From contig JAWKWH010000003.1 in assembly GCA_041397625.1 (NCBI GenBank), positions 478,246-542,245 on the forward strand: DNA of 64,000 nucleotides, given 5' to 3'. Shown piece by piece: positions 25,948-33,095 of this stretch. The position numbers and the translations under genes were made by a program. The notes beneath the pieces were generated by a model. It had not been told where the DNA came from, made no database searches, and was given only the letters and a program-made list of their open reading frames with translations. This DNA is from JAWKWH01 sp041397625. GTDB taxonomy: Bacteria > Pseudomonadota > Alphaproteobacteria > Rhizobiales > Rhizobiaceae. Position 1 is the stretch's first letter, and every line of letters starts with the position of its first letter.

Positions 25948-26742
25948 ATGCTGCAGCAAGCCATTGATTTTCGCGATGAATCCGAGGCGCTTCACGGGCT
26001 TCTCGACGGTATCGACGAAACCGGCTTCGAACGCGCGACGCAGTTCAAGCAGTGGACGGTGAACGACGTTCTGGTGCATCTGCATTTCTGGAACCGGGCC
26101 GCTGACATGTCGGTATTCGATCCCGACGGTTTTGCGGCGCTGTTTGCCGAACTGGGCGCAAGCCTGTCGTCGGGCACGCTGCGCGCCTTTGAAAACGGCA
26201 AGATCGGCGAACGCGGCAGGCAACTGCTTTTTGCCTGGCGGGCGTTCTATCTCGACATGGCGGCGCGTTGGGAGGAACTCGATCCCGGGAAACGGGTCAA
26301 ATGGGCAGGGCCGGAAATGTCGGTGCGCTCGTCGGCCACCGCACGCCAGATGGAGACCTGGGCGCACGGACAGGAGGTGTTCGACCTGTTCGGCGTCGAG
26401 CGCCAAGACACCGACCGCATCCGCAACATCGTCGTTCTCGGCGTCAATACCTATGAATGGGGCTTCAAGGTACGCGGCATGACCGCACCGCAGCCCATGC
26501 CTTTCGTGCGGCTGACTGCGCCGTCGGGCGCGGAATGGCGTTTCGGCGAGGATAATTCCGAAAGCGAGGTTTCCGGCAGTGCCGTCGGTTTCGCCCGGGT
26601 CGTGACGCAGACGAGGAATGTCGCCGATACCGACATCGAAACCAAGGGCGAGGCGGCGGCGCTGTGGATGGCCAACGCCCAGTGTTTCGCCGGCCCGCCG
26701 GAGACGCCGCCGGCGCCGGGCGAGCGCGCGCCGGCGAAGTAG
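25948..26742 (+). CDS. TIGR03084-like metal-binding protein (DinB/maleylpyruvate isomerase N-terminal fold)
   Basis: Protein of 264 residues. The N-terminal half looks like the four-helix DinB/MDMPI domain. Candidate metal ligands are His44 or His46 (VNDVLVHLHFWN) and Glu136 with His140 (QMETWAHGQEVFDLFG), spaced as the His/Glu/His triad of that fold. The C-terminal part (GFKVRGMTAPQPMPFVRLTA through to LWMANAQCFAG) resembles the TIGR03084 family, whose function is unknown; some databases label it with a wyosine-formation domain name without experimental support. It sits 31 bp after the carboxylase alpha gene, the last gene of the module, and is convergent with phoB across 12 bp. An enzymatic or thiol-transfer role in the same pathway is plausible but unproven. 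Confidence 0.78.
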   Translation: MLQQAIDFRDESEALHGLLDGIDETGFERATQFKQWTVNDVLVHLHFWNRAADMSVFDPDGFAALFAELGASLSSGTLRAFENGKIGERGRQLLFAWRAFYLDMAARWEELDPGKRVKWAGPEMSVRSSATARQMETWAHGQEVFDLFGVERQDTDRIRNIVVLGVNTYEWGFKVRGMTAPQPMPFVRLTAPSGAEWRFGEDNSESEVSGSAVGFARVVTQTRNVADTDIETKGEAAALWMANAQCFAGPPETPPAPGERAPAK

Positions 26743-26754
26743 AATCGCGAAACC

Positions 26755-27456
26755 TCAGGTATCGCTGTCGAGCGAATAGCCTGCGCCGCGCACCGTGCGG
26801 ATCGGATCTTTCTTGCCCTTGGTCTTCAGTGCCTTGCGCAGGCGGCCGATATGGACGTCGACGGTGCGGATGTCGACATCCTTGTCGCGACCCCAGACGA
26901 GGTCGAGCAACTGGTCGCGGCTCCACACCCGACCGGGCTTTTCGATCAGCGTGCACAAGAGCCGGTATTCGGTCGGGCCGAGATGGATCGGCTTGCCGTT
27001 GCGGACGACGCGGTGGCGCTCCGAATCGAGCGTGATGTCGCGAAACGACAGCGTCTGGCCGACGCTGGCCGGCCGCGCCCGGCGCAGCGCAGCGCGGATA
27101 CGGGCGATCAGTTCGCTGACCGCGTAGGGCTTGACCACATAGTCGTCGGCGCCGGTATTGAGGCCGCGCACACGGTCGCTCTCGTCGCCGCGCGCCGTCA
27201 GCATGATGATCGGAATGTGGGCGGTCGTGTCGCGCGCCTTCAGCCGCCGGCAGATCTCGATGCCGGAAACGTTGGGCAGCATCCAGTCGAGGACGATCAG
27301 GTCGGGCCGGATCTCGTCGGCGACGATGAGCGCCTCCTCGCCATCTTCGGCGGCGCTGACCTTGAAGCCTTCCTTCGACAGATTGTAGGAAAGCATCTCG
27401 AGTTGCGGCCGTTCATCCTCGACCACGAGAATGACGGGTGTGATCATGCCCGACAT
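26755..27456 (-). CDS. phoB: Phosphate regulon response regulator PhoB
   Basis: OmpR/PhoB-type response regulator of 233 residues. Receiver domain at the N-terminus with the acidic pair in VVEDE, phospho-acceptor Asp57 (LIVLDWMLPNVSG), Thr in IIMLTARGD and Lys in GADDYVVKPYA. The winged-helix DNA-binding domain follows (LGPTEYRLLCTLIEKPGRVW, then VDIRTVDVHIGRLRKALKTK and RTVRGAGYSL). When phosphorylated it should bind PHO boxes such as the one before pstS. I use the ATG at 27456, with GGGGA 9 nt upstream; the ATG three codons later has no ribosome site. It is the last gene of the leftward pst operon, 4 bp after phoU, so it lies in a positive feedback loop. Confidence 0.96.
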   Translation of the reverse strand: MSGMITPVILVVEDERPQLEMLSYNLSKEGFKVSAAEDGEEALIVADEIRPDLIVLDWMLPNVSGIEICRRLKARDTTAHIPIIMLTARGDESDRVRGLNTGADDYVVKPYAVSELIARIRAALRRARPASVGQTLSFRDITLDSERHRVVRNGKPIHLGPTEYRLLCTLIEKPGRVWSRDQLLDLVWGRDKDVDIRTVDVHIGRLRKALKTKGKKDPIRTVRGAGYSLDSDT

Positions 27457-27460
27457 GTGG

Positions 27461-28192
27461 TTATGTCCCCGATTTTTCGGCTTCCGGTCCGTGTGCCATG
27501 TAACTGGTGACGTCGCCCTTGGGGCGCTCGTCAACCGGCATCTCGCCACTTACCAGATAGTGCACCTGCTCGGCGATACTGGTGATATGGTCGCCGATGC
27601 GCTCGACGTTCTTGGCGATGAACAGCAGGTGCATGCAGGGCGTGATGCTGCGCGGATCTTCCATCATGTAGGTCAGGGTCTCGCGGAACAGCGCGTTGTG
27701 GATCTGGTCGACCTCCTCGTCGCGGCGGCGAATGTCGTCGGCCGCCTCGAGGTCGCGGGCGACATAGGCGTCGAGCACGCCGCTCAGCATGGTCTGGACC
27801 AGTTTGCTCATGCGGCGGATGGTGTCGGCGGACGAGCCGATTGGCGGCGACTTGGCCAGAACCGTGGTGCGCTTTGCGACATTCTTGGCGTAGTCGCCGA
27901 TGCGTTCCAGATTGGCCGAGACCTTCAGCGTCGAGACGATGGCGCGCAAATCCTCGGCCATCGGCTGGCGCAGCGCCAGCACGCGCACGGCCAACTCGTC
28001 AATCCTGGTTTCGAGCGCGTCGACCTCGGCGTCGCGGCTGCGCACCTTGTCGGCCAGTTCGGCGTCGCGGCGCGCCAGCGCCTCGGCTGCGTCGGCGATC
28101 TGGGTTTCCACCAGACCGCCCATCTCGAGAAACAGGCTTTCGGCCTGGCCCAGCTCCTCGTCGAAAGAGCGAACGATGTGGCCTTGTTCCAT
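27461..28192 (-). CDS. phoU: Phosphate signalling protein PhoU
   Basis: Cytoplasmic/peripheral protein of 243 residues with two repeats of the PhoU helical bundle. Each repeat carries the metal-binding E/DxxxD-type signature: STLKVSANLERIGDYAKNVA in the first and LLFIAKNVERIGDHITSIAE in the second. PhoU lowers PhoR kinase output when phosphate is plentiful and limits Pst uptake. A GGAGGATCC ribosome site is just before the ATG at 28192. It lies 13 bp after pstB and 4 bp before phoB, the standard order in rhizobia. Confidence 0.96.
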   Translation of the reverse strand: MEQGHIVRSFDEELGQAESLFLEMGGLVETQIADAAEALARRDAELADKVRSRDAEVDALETRIDELAVRVLALRQPMAEDLRAIVSTLKVSANLERIGDYAKNVAKRTTVLAKSPPIGSSADTIRRMSKLVQTMLSGVLDAYVARDLEAADDIRRRDEEVDQIHNALFRETLTYMMEDPRSITPCMHLLFIAKNVERIGDHITSIAEQVHYLVSGEMPVDERPKGDVTSYMAHGPEAEKSGT

Positions 28193-28205
28193 TGGATCCT
28201 CCGGG

Positions 28206-29027
28206 TCAGCCGATACGGCCTGTTACATAGTTGCTGGTGCGTTCATCGACCGGCGCGGTGAAGATTTTCTGCGTCTCGCCCTTTTCCACAAGCTCGCCGA
28301 GGTGGAAGAACGCCGTCTTCTGCGACACGCGGGCTGCCTGCTGCATCGAATGGGTGACGATGACGATCGTGTAGTTTTCCCTCAACTCGTCGATCAGTTC
28401 CTCGATCTTGGCGGTGGCGATCGGATCGAGCGCCGAACACGGTTCGTCCATCAGGATCACTTCGGGGCTGACGGCGATGGCGCGGGCGATGCACAGGCGC
28501 TGCTGCTGGCCGCCCGACAGGCCGGTGCCGGGCCCCTGCAGCCGATCCTTGACCTCGTCGAACAGGCCGGCCTTCTGCAGGCTGGTTTCGACCACCTCGT
28601 CCATCTCGGCCTTGCCGCGAACCAGCCCGTGGATGCGCGGTCCGTAGGCAATGTTCTCGTAGATCGATTTCGGGAACGGGTTGGGCTTCTGGAACACCAT
28701 GCCGACGCGGGCGCGCAACTCGACGACGTCGACCCGGGGATTGTAGATGTCCTCGCCCTTCAACAGCAGTTCGCCCGTCACGCGGCAGACGTCGATCGTG
28801 TCGTTCATGCGGTTCAGGCATCGCAGGAAGGTCGACTTGCCGCAGCCCGACGGTCCGATCAGCGCCGTGACCTCGTTTTCGTAGATGTCCAGGTCGACGT
28901 TGAACAGCGCCTGCTTCTCGCCGTAGAACACCGACACGTCGCGGCCGCTCATCGCCACCACGGGCTCGTTCCCGGACTGCATTTCGGCCAGGGCTTCGTC
29001 CTTGTCCTTCTGCGGCATCATGTCCAT
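28206..29027 (-). CDS. pstB: Phosphate ABC transporter ATP-binding protein PstB
   Basis: ATPase of the high-affinity phosphate importer, 273 residues. Walker A IGPSGCGKSTFLRCLNRMND, Q-loop GMVFQKPNPFPKSIYENIAY, signature LSGGQQQRLCIARAIAVSPE, Walker B VILMDEPCSALDPI and switch VIVTHSMQQAARVSQ are all intact and closely match PstB. The first 20 or so residues (MDMMPQKDKDEALAEMQSG) are a poorly conserved leader; an ATG three codons later is an alternative start. The gap to pstA is 28 bp. Confidence 0.97.
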   Translation of the reverse strand: MDMMPQKDKDEALAEMQSGNEPVVAMSGRDVSVFYGEKQALFNVDLDIYENEVTALIGPSGCGKSTFLRCLNRMNDTIDVCRVTGELLLKGEDIYNPRVDVVELRARVGMVFQKPNPFPKSIYENIAYGPRIHGLVRGKAEMDEVVETSLQKAGLFDEVKDRLQGPGTGLSGGQQQRLCIARAIAVSPEVILMDEPCSALDPIATAKIEELIDELRENYTIVIVTHSMQQAARVSQKTAFFHLGELVEKGETQKIFTAPVDERTSNYVTGRIG

Positions 29028-29055
29028 TCGTCCTATCCCTTTTTGGGTTTGTTCT

Positions 29056-30402
29056 CTACCAGCGACGTTCGAAGCGACGGCGCAGTATGATGGCGATCGC
29101 GTTCATGATCACAAGGAAGATCAGCAACACGATGATGGCGCCGGAAGCTCGTTCGACAAAGGCGGGGTCGCCGCGCTGGGTCCAATTGTAGACCTGAACC
29201 GGGAGTGCCGAGGAAGGATCGAACAGGCCTTCCGGCGGGGCGCCCGGAAACTCGCGCACGAACGCCACCATGCCGATCAGAAGCAGCGGTGCGGTCTCGC
29301 CGAGCGCCTGGGCCAGGCCGATGATCGTGCCGGTCAGGATGCCGGGCGCGGCCAGCGGCAGCACGTGGTGGAAGATCGCCTGCATCTTGGACGCACCGAT
29401 GCCGAGCGCGGCGTCGCGGATAGACGGCGGTACCGCCTTCAGCGCGGCGCGCGTGGCGATGATGATGGTCGGCAGCGTCATAAGCGTCAGCACCAGGCCG
29501 CCGACGACCGGCGCCGATTGCGGCAGGCCGGCATAGTTGATGAAGATCGCCAGGCCGAGGATACCGAAGACGATCGAGGGAACGGCGGCCAGATTGGCGA
29601 TGTTGACCTCGATCAGGTCGGTTATCCGGTTCTGCGGGGCGAATTCCTCAAGGTAGATCGACGCGGCGACGCCGATCGGCAAGGCGAGCGCCAGCACGAT
29701 CAGCATCATGTAGGCCGAGCCGAGGATGGCGACGCCGAGGCCGGCCGCTTCCGGGCGGGTGTCGGAGGCATCGGGATTTGAGAAGAACGACCAGTTGAAA
29801 CGCGTCTCCAGGATGCCCGCCCGTTTCAACGCATCGGCGACCAGCAATTGCTGCGGCGACACGTTGCGGTCGAGTTCGGCCGTCTCCATGGTGACACGGC
29901 CCTTGTAGTAGCCGTCTATGCGCCCGGCGGCGAGAAGGTTGAAGGTCATCGTCTGCCCGATCAGCGCCGGATCGGCGATCACTGCGCGGCGAAGATCGGC
30001 TGGCGCTTCCTTGGAAATGACCGCGGCTGCGTCCTTCTTCGACAGGCCGTCAATGGCGATGCCGTTATCCTCCATTGCCTTCTGCATCGCCGCGGCGATC
30101 AGCGGCGCATAGGCGAAGGTCGTCACCTTGGCGATTTCCTCGGGGTCGCGATTGCCCGACTTGTCGAGTTTGGCGGGGTCGAGAAAGACGTCGAGCGTCA
30201 CATAGGTCTGCCGGAACGACGACGCGCCGTTATAGAGGATCGAGGTCAGCAGGCCGACCACGGCCAGCATGCCGAACATCACCGCGGCAAGGCCCAGCAT
30301 GCGGAAACGGCTTTCGGCGGCCTGCCGGCGGCGTGAGCGCTCGCCCGGCTTGAACAGCGAGCGGGCTGCGGCTGCTGGCGCTTCGGTTGTAAGAATGGTC
30401 AT
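29056..30402 (-). CDS. pstA: Phosphate ABC transporter permease PstA (long form)
   Basis: Permease of 448 residues against about 300 in E. coli. After the first helix (MLGLAAVMFGMLAVVGLLTS) there is an extracytoplasmic insert of about 150 residues (roughly 60-205) of the kind described as DUF3333. The conserved transmembrane core follows: LEEFAPQNRITDLIEVNIAN, LAAVPSIVFGILGLAIFINY, the EAA loop AALKAVPPSIRDAALGIGAS and GLAQALGETAPLLLIGMVAF. The start at 30402 overlaps the stop of pstC (ATGA). The role of the insert is unknown; it is common in alphaproteobacteria. Confidence 0.95.
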   Translation of the reverse strand: MTILTTEAPAAAARSLFKPGERSRRRQAAESRFRMLGLAAVMFGMLAVVGLLTSILYNGASSFRQTYVTLDVFLDPAKLDKSGNRDPEEIAKVTTFAYAPLIAAAMQKAMEDNGIAIDGLSKKDAAAVISKEAPADLRRAVIADPALIGQTMTFNLLAAGRIDGYYKGRVTMETAELDRNVSPQQLLVADALKRAGILETRFNWSFFSNPDASDTRPEAAGLGVAILGSAYMMLIVLALALPIGVAASIYLEEFAPQNRITDLIEVNIANLAAVPSIVFGILGLAIFINYAGLPQSAPVVGGLVLTLMTLPTIIIATRAALKAVPPSIRDAALGIGASKMQAIFHHVLPLAAPGILTGTIIGLAQALGETAPLLLIGMVAFVREFPGAPPEGLFDPSSALPVQVYNWTQRGDPAFVERASGAIIVLLIFLVIMNAIAIILRRRFERRW

Positions 30403-31859
30403 TCGTACTGCTCCCGGTACTTGCGTACGATGTAGAGCGCCAGGATGTTCAGGCCGAGCGTGAACACGAACAGCGTCAGGCCGAGCGCGAAGGCGACCAG
30501 CGTTTCGGGGCTTGCGAACTCCGTGTCGCCGGTAAGCTGGCTGACGATCTTGACGGTGACCGTGGTCATCGCCTCGAACGGGTTGAGGCTGAGGCGCGCG
30601 GCGGCGCCCGCACCCATCACCACGATCATCGTCTCGCCGATGGCTCGGCTTGCCGCCAGCAGCACGGCGCCGACGATGCCGGGCAGGGCAGCCGGCAGGG
30701 TGACCTTGCGGATGGTTTCTGATTGCGTGGCGCCGAGGCCGTAGGAACCGTCGCGCATCGCCTGCGGCACGGCGTTGATGATGTCGTCGGACAGCGAGGA
30801 GACGAAGGGGATGAGCATGATGCCCATGACCAGCCCGGCGGTCATGACCGACGACGACGAGGTGCCGACGCCGAGCGGCTGGGCAATCCAGTCGCGCAGG
30901 AACGGGCCGATGGTGATCAGCGCGAACAGGCCGTAGACGATGGTCGGGATGCCGGCGAGGATCTCGATTGCCGGCTTGGCGACGCCGCGCAGGCGCGGCC
31001 CGGCATATTCGGAAAGGTAGATTGCGATCAGCAGGCCGATCGGCACCGACAGCGCCAGCGCGACGAAGGAGACATAGAACGTGCCCCACAAAAGCGGCAG
31101 GAAACCGAGATCCGATCCGCCGCGGAACTGCGGGTTCCAGACGGTGGAGAAGAAGAAGTCGCCGGCCGGATAGATGCGGAAGAAGTTGATCGATTCAAAC
31201 AGCAGCGACAGCACGATGCCGACCGTGGTCATGATCGCCACCGACGAGGACACGATCAGCAGCGCCAGGACGAATGTCTCGCTGACGTTTCGGGCCCGCA
31301 TGCCCGGATTGATCCTGAGGAACGACACCAGCCCGAAGCCGATCGCCGCGGCCAGAACGAGGATGTTGCGCAACAGCGAGCCGGTGTGTTCGAGCTTGCG
31401 GTAGTCCTTGGCCGCCTCGAAAACGATGGGCGACACATCGGCGCCGAGCGCGACGCCGACTTCCGCCAGCCGCGAACGGATGTTGGAGATATCCGCGCGC
31501 ATGGCCGCCAGTTCGTCCTCGGACACGCCGCCCTGCTCGACGATCAGGTCGAGGCCGCCGGCGATGCGCCTGACATCGGCCATCACCAGGCTGCGGGCGC
31601 CGCCCTCGGGAATGGCACTTTCGGGGATCTGTCCGCTGATCTGGCTTTCAATCACGATCGGCTGCAGGAACAGCCATGCGCCGAGCAGAAAGAGCGCCGG
31701 CACCATGACGAACAGCGCCACCGTCTGTCCGTAGTAGCCGGGAAGCGAATGCGCCTTGACGCCGCCGCCTCTGGCCAGCGAAACGACGCGGTTGCGGCCG
31801 AGAAAATAGCCCAGGATCGCGATGCCGATCACGATCAGCGCAAGCAAACCAGAAGTCAT
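30399..31859 (-). CDS. pstC: Phosphate ABC transporter permease PstC (long form)
   Basis: Permease of 486 residues, about 165 more than in E. coli. The extra part is N-terminal: a helix (GLLALIVIGIAILGYFLGRN), a second helix (TVALFVMVPALFLLGAWLFL) and a soluble, partly helical domain (about 75-155, with SEDELAAMRADISNIRSRLA) before the PstC core. Core landmarks: FLPLLWGTFYVSFVALALSV, IAIYLSEYAGPRLRGVAKPA, EILAGIPTIVYGLFALITIG, QAMRDGSYGLGATQSETIRK and ASRAIGETMIVVMGAGAAAR. I start it at the ATG at 31859. It is separated from pstS by 65 bp containing a hairpin, and its stop overlaps pstA. Confidence 0.95.
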   Translation of the reverse strand: MTSGLLALIVIGIAILGYFLGRNRVVSLARGGGVKAHSLPGYYGQTVALFVMVPALFLLGAWLFLQPIVIESQISGQIPESAIPEGGARSLVMADVRRIAGGLDLIVEQGGVSEDELAAMRADISNIRSRLAEVGVALGADVSPIVFEAAKDYRKLEHTGSLLRNILVLAAAIGFGLVSFLRINPGMRARNVSETFVLALLIVSSSVAIMTTVGIVLSLLFESINFFRIYPAGDFFFSTVWNPQFRGGSDLGFLPLLWGTFYVSFVALALSVPIGLLIAIYLSEYAGPRLRGVAKPAIEILAGIPTIVYGLFALITIGPFLRDWIAQPLGVGTSSSSVMTAGLVMGIMLIPFVSSLSDDIINAVPQAMRDGSYGLGATQSETIRKVTLPAALPGIVGAVLLAASRAIGETMIVVMGAGAAARLSLNPFEAMTTVTVKIVSQLTGDTEFASPETLVAFALGLTLFVFTLGLNILALYIVRKYREQYE

Positions 31860-31883
31860 GACCCGTCCGCCGGTAAGAGGAAA

Positions 31884-31904
31884 GGGGCGGCGATGCGCCG
31901 CCCC
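31884..31904 (-). terminator. Hairpin between pstS and pstC, probable partial terminator
   Basis: Perfect 8-bp stem GGGGCGGC / GCCGCCCC with a 5-nt loop, 20 nt after the pstS stop. On the leftward strand it is followed by only TTTCC, so termination should be incomplete. It probably explains how abundant periplasmic PstS and scarce membrane PstC can be made from one operon. Confidence 0.6.
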
Positions 31905-31924
31905 CAAAAGCTACAGGATGGCCG

Positions 31925-32977
31925 TCAGTTCAGGGCGCCCATCGGGGTGCGGGCCTTGACCGCGGCCTGGGTCGTGGCGAGCTCCGGATCGGACACCAGG
32001 CCATAGGCGGCCAGCGGGCCGTCGGGACCGGCGATCTCGTCGGACACGAAGAACTCGATATACTCCTGGAGGCCCGGGATGACGTCGAGATGCGCGTTCT
32101 TCACATAGAAGAACAGCGGACGCGACACCGGATACTCGCCAGAGGCGATCGTTTCGACCGACGGAGTGACGCCGCCCATGGTGGCAACGCGCAACTTGTC
32201 GGTGTTGTTCTGGTAGAAGGACAGGCCGAACACGCCGATGCCGTTCTTGTTGGCGTCGATCCGTGCCAGCGTCTCGGTGTAGTCGCCGTCGATGTCCACC
32301 GACACGCCGTCGGTGCGCAGCATGTTGCATGCCTTTTCGCCGGCCTTCTTGTCGCCGCCGGCAGCTCCGGTGTGGGCCTCGAGCGCGCCGGTTTCCTCGC
32401 AGCCGGCGACGATGACCTTCTCGTCGAACACTTCGCGCGTGCCGTGTTTCGTGCCCGGAATGAAGGCGATGATCTCCGCATCCGGCAGGTCGGAGCGGAT
32501 TTCGCTCCATTTCTTGTACGGATTGTCGACCAGCGCGCCGTCCTTGACCACCTTGGCGGCAAGCGCGTTGTACCAATCAGCCGGCGTGAACGCATATTCC
32601 GGACCGTTGATATCGGAGGCGAACACGATGCCGTCATAGCCGATACGCACTTCCTGGATCTCGTTTACGCCGTTCTGGGCGCACAGATCGATGTCAGACT
32701 GCTTGATGCGCGACGAGGAGTTGGCGATGTCGATCGTGTTCTCGCCGACACCCTCGCAAAGCTTCTTGCGGCCGGCGCCGGAGCCGCCGGACTCCACGAC
32801 CGGGGTGGGGAACTCGAAATTCTCGCCGAACGCTTCGGCGACGATCGATGCATATGGCAGCACCGTCGACGAGCCGGCGATCTGGATCTGGTCGCGCGCA
32901 AAGCCCGTGGTGGTGCCCAATGCGAAAATGGAAAGGCCTGCGCAAAGCGCGGCCAGCGAAGTCTTCTGTTTGAACAT
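31925..32977 (-). CDS. pstS: Phosphate ABC transporter periplasmic binding protein PstS
   Basis: Periplasmic phosphate receptor of 350 residues. Signal peptide MFKQKTSLAALCAGLSIFAL with cleavage near GFARD. Phosphate-binding segments: IQIAGSSTVLPYASIVAEAF, ESGGSGAGRKKLC, DIANSSSRIKQSD and FIPGTKHGTREVFDEKVI. The start at 32977 has GGAG 9 nt before it; an ATG five codons upstream is less well placed. It opens the leftward pstSCAB-phoUB operon and is preceded by a PHO box 85-118 bp upstream of the start codon, so expression should rise on phosphate starvation. Confidence 0.96.
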   Translation of the reverse strand: MFKQKTSLAALCAGLSIFALGTTTGFARDQIQIAGSSTVLPYASIVAEAFGENFEFPTPVVESGGSGAGRKKLCEGVGENTIDIANSSSRIKQSDIDLCAQNGVNEIQEVRIGYDGIVFASDINGPEYAFTPADWYNALAAKVVKDGALVDNPYKKWSEIRSDLPDAEIIAFIPGTKHGTREVFDEKVIVAGCEETGALEAHTGAAGGDKKAGEKACNMLRTDGVSVDIDGDYTETLARIDANKNGIGVFGLSFYQNNTDKLRVATMGGVTPSVETIASGEYPVSRPLFFYVKNAHLDVIPGLQEYIEFFVSDEIAGPDGPLAAYGLVSDPELATTQAAVKARTPMGALN

Positions 32978-33061
32978 GCCCTGTTTCTCCATGAGCTGTA
33001 TTCGAACGCCGTTGTTGGAATCCACGGCGGCGCGCGATCGTCGTAGAGGACGCGGGTCACG

Positions 33062-33095
33062 TATCTATGACCGTTTTGCTACAGTTGTGTGACAG
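33062..33095 (-). promoter_or_regulatory. PHO box and promoter of pstSCAB-phoUB
   Basis: On the leftward strand three 7-mers CTGTCAC, CTGTAGC and CGGTCAT follow one another with 4-nt spacers (33095-33089, 33084-33078, 33073-33067), matching the PhoB half-site consensus CTGTCAT and its 11-nt period. TAGATA at 33067-33062 lies 10 nt after the second repeat and can serve as the -10, with the PHO box in place of a -35. The first two repeats overlap the last codons and stop of phoR. Confidence 0.82.
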
